Below the pieces are notes generated by a model. The model had not been told where the DNA came from. It did no database searches and was given only the letters and a program-made list of their open reading frames with translations. A DNA stretch of 64,000 bases from Streptomyces cadmiisoli (GTDB lineage Bacteria; Actinomycetota; Actinomycetes; Streptomycetales; Streptomycetaceae). Below are positions 62,010 through 64,000 of the stretch, one piece after another. The stretch spans positions 2,170,001 through 2,234,000 of the forward strand of contig NZ_CP030073.1 in NCBI RefSeq assembly GCF_003261055.1, in the 5' to 3' direction. Position 1 is the first letter of the stretch; every line of letters begins with the position of its first letter. Position numbers and translations under genes: made by a program.

Positions 62010-62948
62010 TCACGGACACCGGACCACGTGACCCGCGTAGGACAGGTTCCCGCCGAAGCCGAACAGCAGCACCGGGTCCCCGGTGGAGATCGCGCCCTTC
62101 TCCACCAGCTTGGAGAACGCGATCGGAATGCTGGCCGCGGAGGTGTTGCCGGACTCGGAGACGTCGCGGGCGACAATGGCGTTGACCGCGCCGAGCTTCT
62201 CGGCGAGCGGCTCGATGATGCGCAGGTTGGCCTGGTGCAGCACGACGGCGGCGAGGTCCTCGGGGGCGAAGCCGGCGCGTTCGCAGGCCTGCCGGGCCAG
62301 CGGCGGCAGCTGGGTGGTGGCCCAGCGGTAGACGCTCTGCCCCTCCTGGACGAACCGCGCGGGCTCGCCCTCGATGCGCACGGCGTGCCCCATCTCGGGC
62401 ACGGAGCCCCAGAGCACCGGGCCCACGCCCGGCTCGTCCGCGGCCTCCACGACGGCGGCCCCCGCTCCGTCGCCCACGAGCACACAGGTCGAACGGTCCG
62501 ACCAGTCGGTGACGTCGGACATCTTGTCGGCGCCGATGACCAGCGCCCGGGTGGCCGCGCCCGCGCGCACGGTGTGGTCCGCGGTGGCGAGGGCGTGCGT
62601 GAATCCGGCGCACACCACATTGACGTCCATCGCGGCGGGCCGCGGGATGCCGAGCCGGGCGGCGACCCGGGCGGCCATGTTCGGGGAGCGGTCGACGGCC
62701 GTCGACGTGGCGACGAGCACCAGGTCGATGTCGTCGGGCGCCAGCCCGGCCGAGGCGAGTGCCTTCGCCGCGGCGTGCGCGGCCAGCTCGTCCACCGGCT
62801 CGTCGGGGCCGGCGATGTGCCGGGTCCGGATGCCGACGCGGCTCCTGATCCACTCGTCGCTGGTGTCGACCATGCCCGCCAGTTCGGCGTTCGTCAGCAC
62901 TCTGGCGGGCTGGTAGTGGCCTACGGCGGCGATCCGCGAGCCCTTCAT
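62010..62948 (-). CDS. fabH: Beta-ketoacyl-ACP synthase III (FabH-like)
   Basis: 312 residues from ATG 62948, with GGAGGGGG upstream. The thiolase-fold Cys-His-Asn triad is present: Cys113 in VNVVCAGFTHAL, His in LHQANLRI and Asn in SGNTSAASIP. The family condenses an acyl-CoA starter with malonyl-ACP. The gene stands alone, without acpP, fabD or fabF, and beside an acid transporter and a GntR gene. It is probably an extra FabH, such as those S. coelicolor carries, that may make a special starter unit or move acyl groups rather than begin bulk fatty acid synthesis. Confidence 0.92.
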   Translation of the reverse strand: MKGSRIAAVGHYQPARVLTNAELAGMVDTSDEWIRSRVGIRTRHIAGPDEPVDELAAHAAAKALASAGLAPDDIDLVLVATSTAVDRSPNMAARVAARLGIPRPAAMDVNVVCAGFTHALATADHTVRAGAATRALVIGADKMSDVTDWSDRSTCVLVGDGAGAAVVEAADEPGVGPVLWGSVPEMGHAVRIEGEPARFVQEGQSVYRWATTQLPPLARQACERAGFAPEDLAAVVLHQANLRIIEPLAEKLGAVNAIVARDVSESGNTSAASIPIAFSKLVEKGAISTGDPVLLFGFGGNLSYAGHVVRCP

Positions 62949-63093
62949 GATGGTCCCCCTCCTTGCAGCGGTCAGCGGGGATCACCAGTCTGAACAGTGA
63001 CTCGCGGGTACGCGGACAGGTGAGGCGACAGGATTGGGGCGTGGGTTTTGTCGGCTTCCATCAGGGCGGCGACCGCCTCCGCCCCGCCGGGAC

Positions 63094-63228
63094 TCAGCCG
63101 GTGAACAACTGGGTGGCCTTCTGCACCAGTTCGTACACACCGTATCCCAGGGGAATACCCACCCACACCCAGGCGAAGGCGATCAGCGCCCGCCGGTCAG
63201 GCGGACTCTGGCTGCTGTCGTCGGACAT
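63094..63228 (-). CDS. MFS transporter small subunit, 44-residue membrane protein
   Basis: ATG 63228 opens 44 codons. The product has a short charged N-terminus and one transmembrane helix (ALIAFAWVWVGIPLGYGVYE) with a Gln/Lys end. This type of microprotein is encoded directly after OFA transporters in many actinobacteria and is annotated as an MFS small subunit. Its start overlaps the last 32 bp of the transporter gene in another frame, so it is coupled to it. It probably stabilises or modulates the transporter. Confidence 0.85.
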   Translation of the reverse strand: MSDDSSQSPPDRRALIAFAWVWVGIPLGYGVYELVQKATQLFTG

Positions 63229-64000
63229 CGTCGGCCTCCCTCTGAGCGGGGACGTGGTGGTGACGGGGATGGACGGGACGGACCAGCTCGTTGGCGACGA
63301 AGCCGACGACGAGCAGGCCGATCATGATGCCGAAGGACGTGCCGTACAGGGCCGCGCCGTGTTTGCCGGCCTCCTCCTGCCGGTCGGCGATCCAGTTGAC
63401 GATCAGCGGACCGAGCACACCGGCGGTGGACCAGGCCGTGAGCAGCCGGCCGTGGATCGCGCCGACCTGATAGGTCCCGAAGAGGTCCTTCAGATAGGCC
63501 GGGACGGTCGCGAAACCGCCGCCGTAGAAGGAGAGGATCACCAGGGCGCACAGGATGAACAGCGGCTTGGACGAGTCGCCGAACAGGGCGATCAGCAGGT
63601 ACATCAGGGCGCCCGCGCCCAGGTAGACGCGGTAGATGTTCTTGCGTCCGATCAGGTCGGACGTCGAGGACCAGCCGATGCGGCCCGCCATGTTCGCCGC
63701 GGAGAGCAGCGCGACGAAGCCCGCGGCGGCCGTCACCGACACCGGGGTGGAGGTGTCGGCGAAGAAGTCGGTGATCATCGGGGCGGCCTTCTCCAGGATG
63801 CCGATGCCCGCGGACACGTTCATGCAGAGCACGACCCACAGGCACCAGAACTGCGGGGTGCGTACCGCGCTGCGCGCCGACACCTGCACGCCCTCGCTCA
63901 CGTCCGGCCCCGCCGCGACGGGCTTCGCGGTCCGCGGCACCCGGACGAGCAGCACACCGAGCAGCATGAAGACGGCGTACGTCAGTCCGTGCACGAGGAA
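63197..64000 (-). CDS. OFA-family MFS transporter, C-terminal part (5' end off the window)
   Basis: The last 268 codons of a gene that begins beyond base 64000; the frame is still open at the end. About seven hydrophobic segments are seen, with the central loop (PDVSEGVQVSARSAVRTPQFW) and features of OFA members: AGIGILEKAAPMI, AANMAGRIGWSSTSDLIGRK and GGGFATVPAYLKDLFG. The substrate is a small carboxylate such as oxalate, formate or lactate. It is a second OFA system distinct from the one at 37554-38939 and has a small-subunit gene. Confidence 0.88.
   Translation of the reverse strand, partial: FLVHGLTYAVFMLLGVLLVRVPRTAKPVAAGPDVSEGVQVSARSAVRTPQFWCLWVVLCMNVSAGIGILEKAAPMITDFFADTSTPVSVTAAAGFVALLSAANMAGRIGWSSTSDLIGRKNIYRVYLGAGALMYLLIALFGDSSKPLFILCALVILSFYGGGFATVPAYLKDLFGTYQVGAIHGRLLTAWSTAGVLGPLIVNWIADRQEEAGKHGAALYGTSFGIMIGLLVVGFVANELVRPVHPRHHHVPAQREADDVRRQQPESA

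Overview
The window is high-GC actinobacterial DNA, most likely from Streptomyces. Pointers are the codon use, GTG/TTG starts, dense ATGA/GTGA gene overlaps, a DUF397/XRE/ATP-binding-protein trio, an ROK regulator, a GDPD gene with a PhoP-type box, and gene sets I recognise from Streptomyces coelicolor. No phage, insertion sequence, CRISPR array or integrase is visible. One tRNA gene (Leu, GAG) lies at 28175-28262.

Layout. (1) 1-7040: surface-glycan genes, namely a truncated CgeB-like glycosyltransferase, a SAM methyltransferase, UDP-GlcNAc 2-epimerase (WecB), two GT-B glycosyltransferases and UDP-ManNAc dehydrogenase (WecC). Together WecB and WecC would make UDP-ManNAcA. A beta-lactamase-fold serine hydrolase follows. 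(2) 8572-16116: a compact cluster of a variant GTP cyclohydrolase II (Met at the position of E. coli Tyr105), a creatininase-family amidohydrolase, a PTPS/QueD-fold protein without the usual catalytic and zinc residues, a zinc-type dehydrogenase, a glycosyltransferase, a methyltransferase, a flippase-like membrane protein and a CDP-alcohol phosphatidyltransferase. It matches in content and order what I recall of the S. coelicolor SCO6650-SCO6655 region, whose product I do not know. I regard it as the best candidate for an undescribed pathway. (3) 16286-18563: a membrane-anchored protein and a WhiJ/BldB-type regulatory trio with a 19-bp palindrome between its divergent arms. (4) 18645-23212: a beta-glucoside-type ABC importer with a GH1 beta-glucosidase. 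(5) 23657-28262: an EF-G paralogue, a nucleotidyltransferase, a secreted glycerophosphodiesterase and tRNA-Leu.

(6) 28435-38939: an oxalate-type module, with an aldehyde dehydrogenase homologue and a SucCD paralogue on one strand and a TPP decarboxylase, formyl-CoA transferase, ADP-forming acyl-CoA synthetase and OFA-family transporter on the other. A perfect inverted repeat lies in the divergent promoter region. (7) 39036-47658: a Tat-exported TIM-barrel protein, then a seven-gene ebo-type operon in which an inositol-3-phosphate synthase stands where EboD (dehydroquinate-synthase-like) would be expected. (8) 47742-59069: a 1240-residue secreted protein (sugar dehydrogenase, PKD, CBM6, ThuA and 3-keto-disaccharide-hydrolase domains) and an operon of ROK regulator, ribose-type ABC importer, Gfo/Idh/MocA oxidoreductase and TIM-barrel isomerase. 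Two copies of one 23-bp inverted repeat, before the ROK gene and before the secreted protein, tie these into one probable regulon for oxidised sugars.

(9) 59304-61060: a TIR-domain protein overlapping a RyR-domain protein, with a possible small leader ORF; it resembles predicted nucleotide-signalling or immune modules. (10) 61174-64000: an FCD-type GntR regulator, a FabH-like ketosynthase, and a second OFA transporter (truncated by the window end) with a 44-residue membrane subunit.

Most start sites were chosen from ribosome-binding sites and overlaps. High GC leaves long open antisense frames almost everywhere, and these are not listed as genes.
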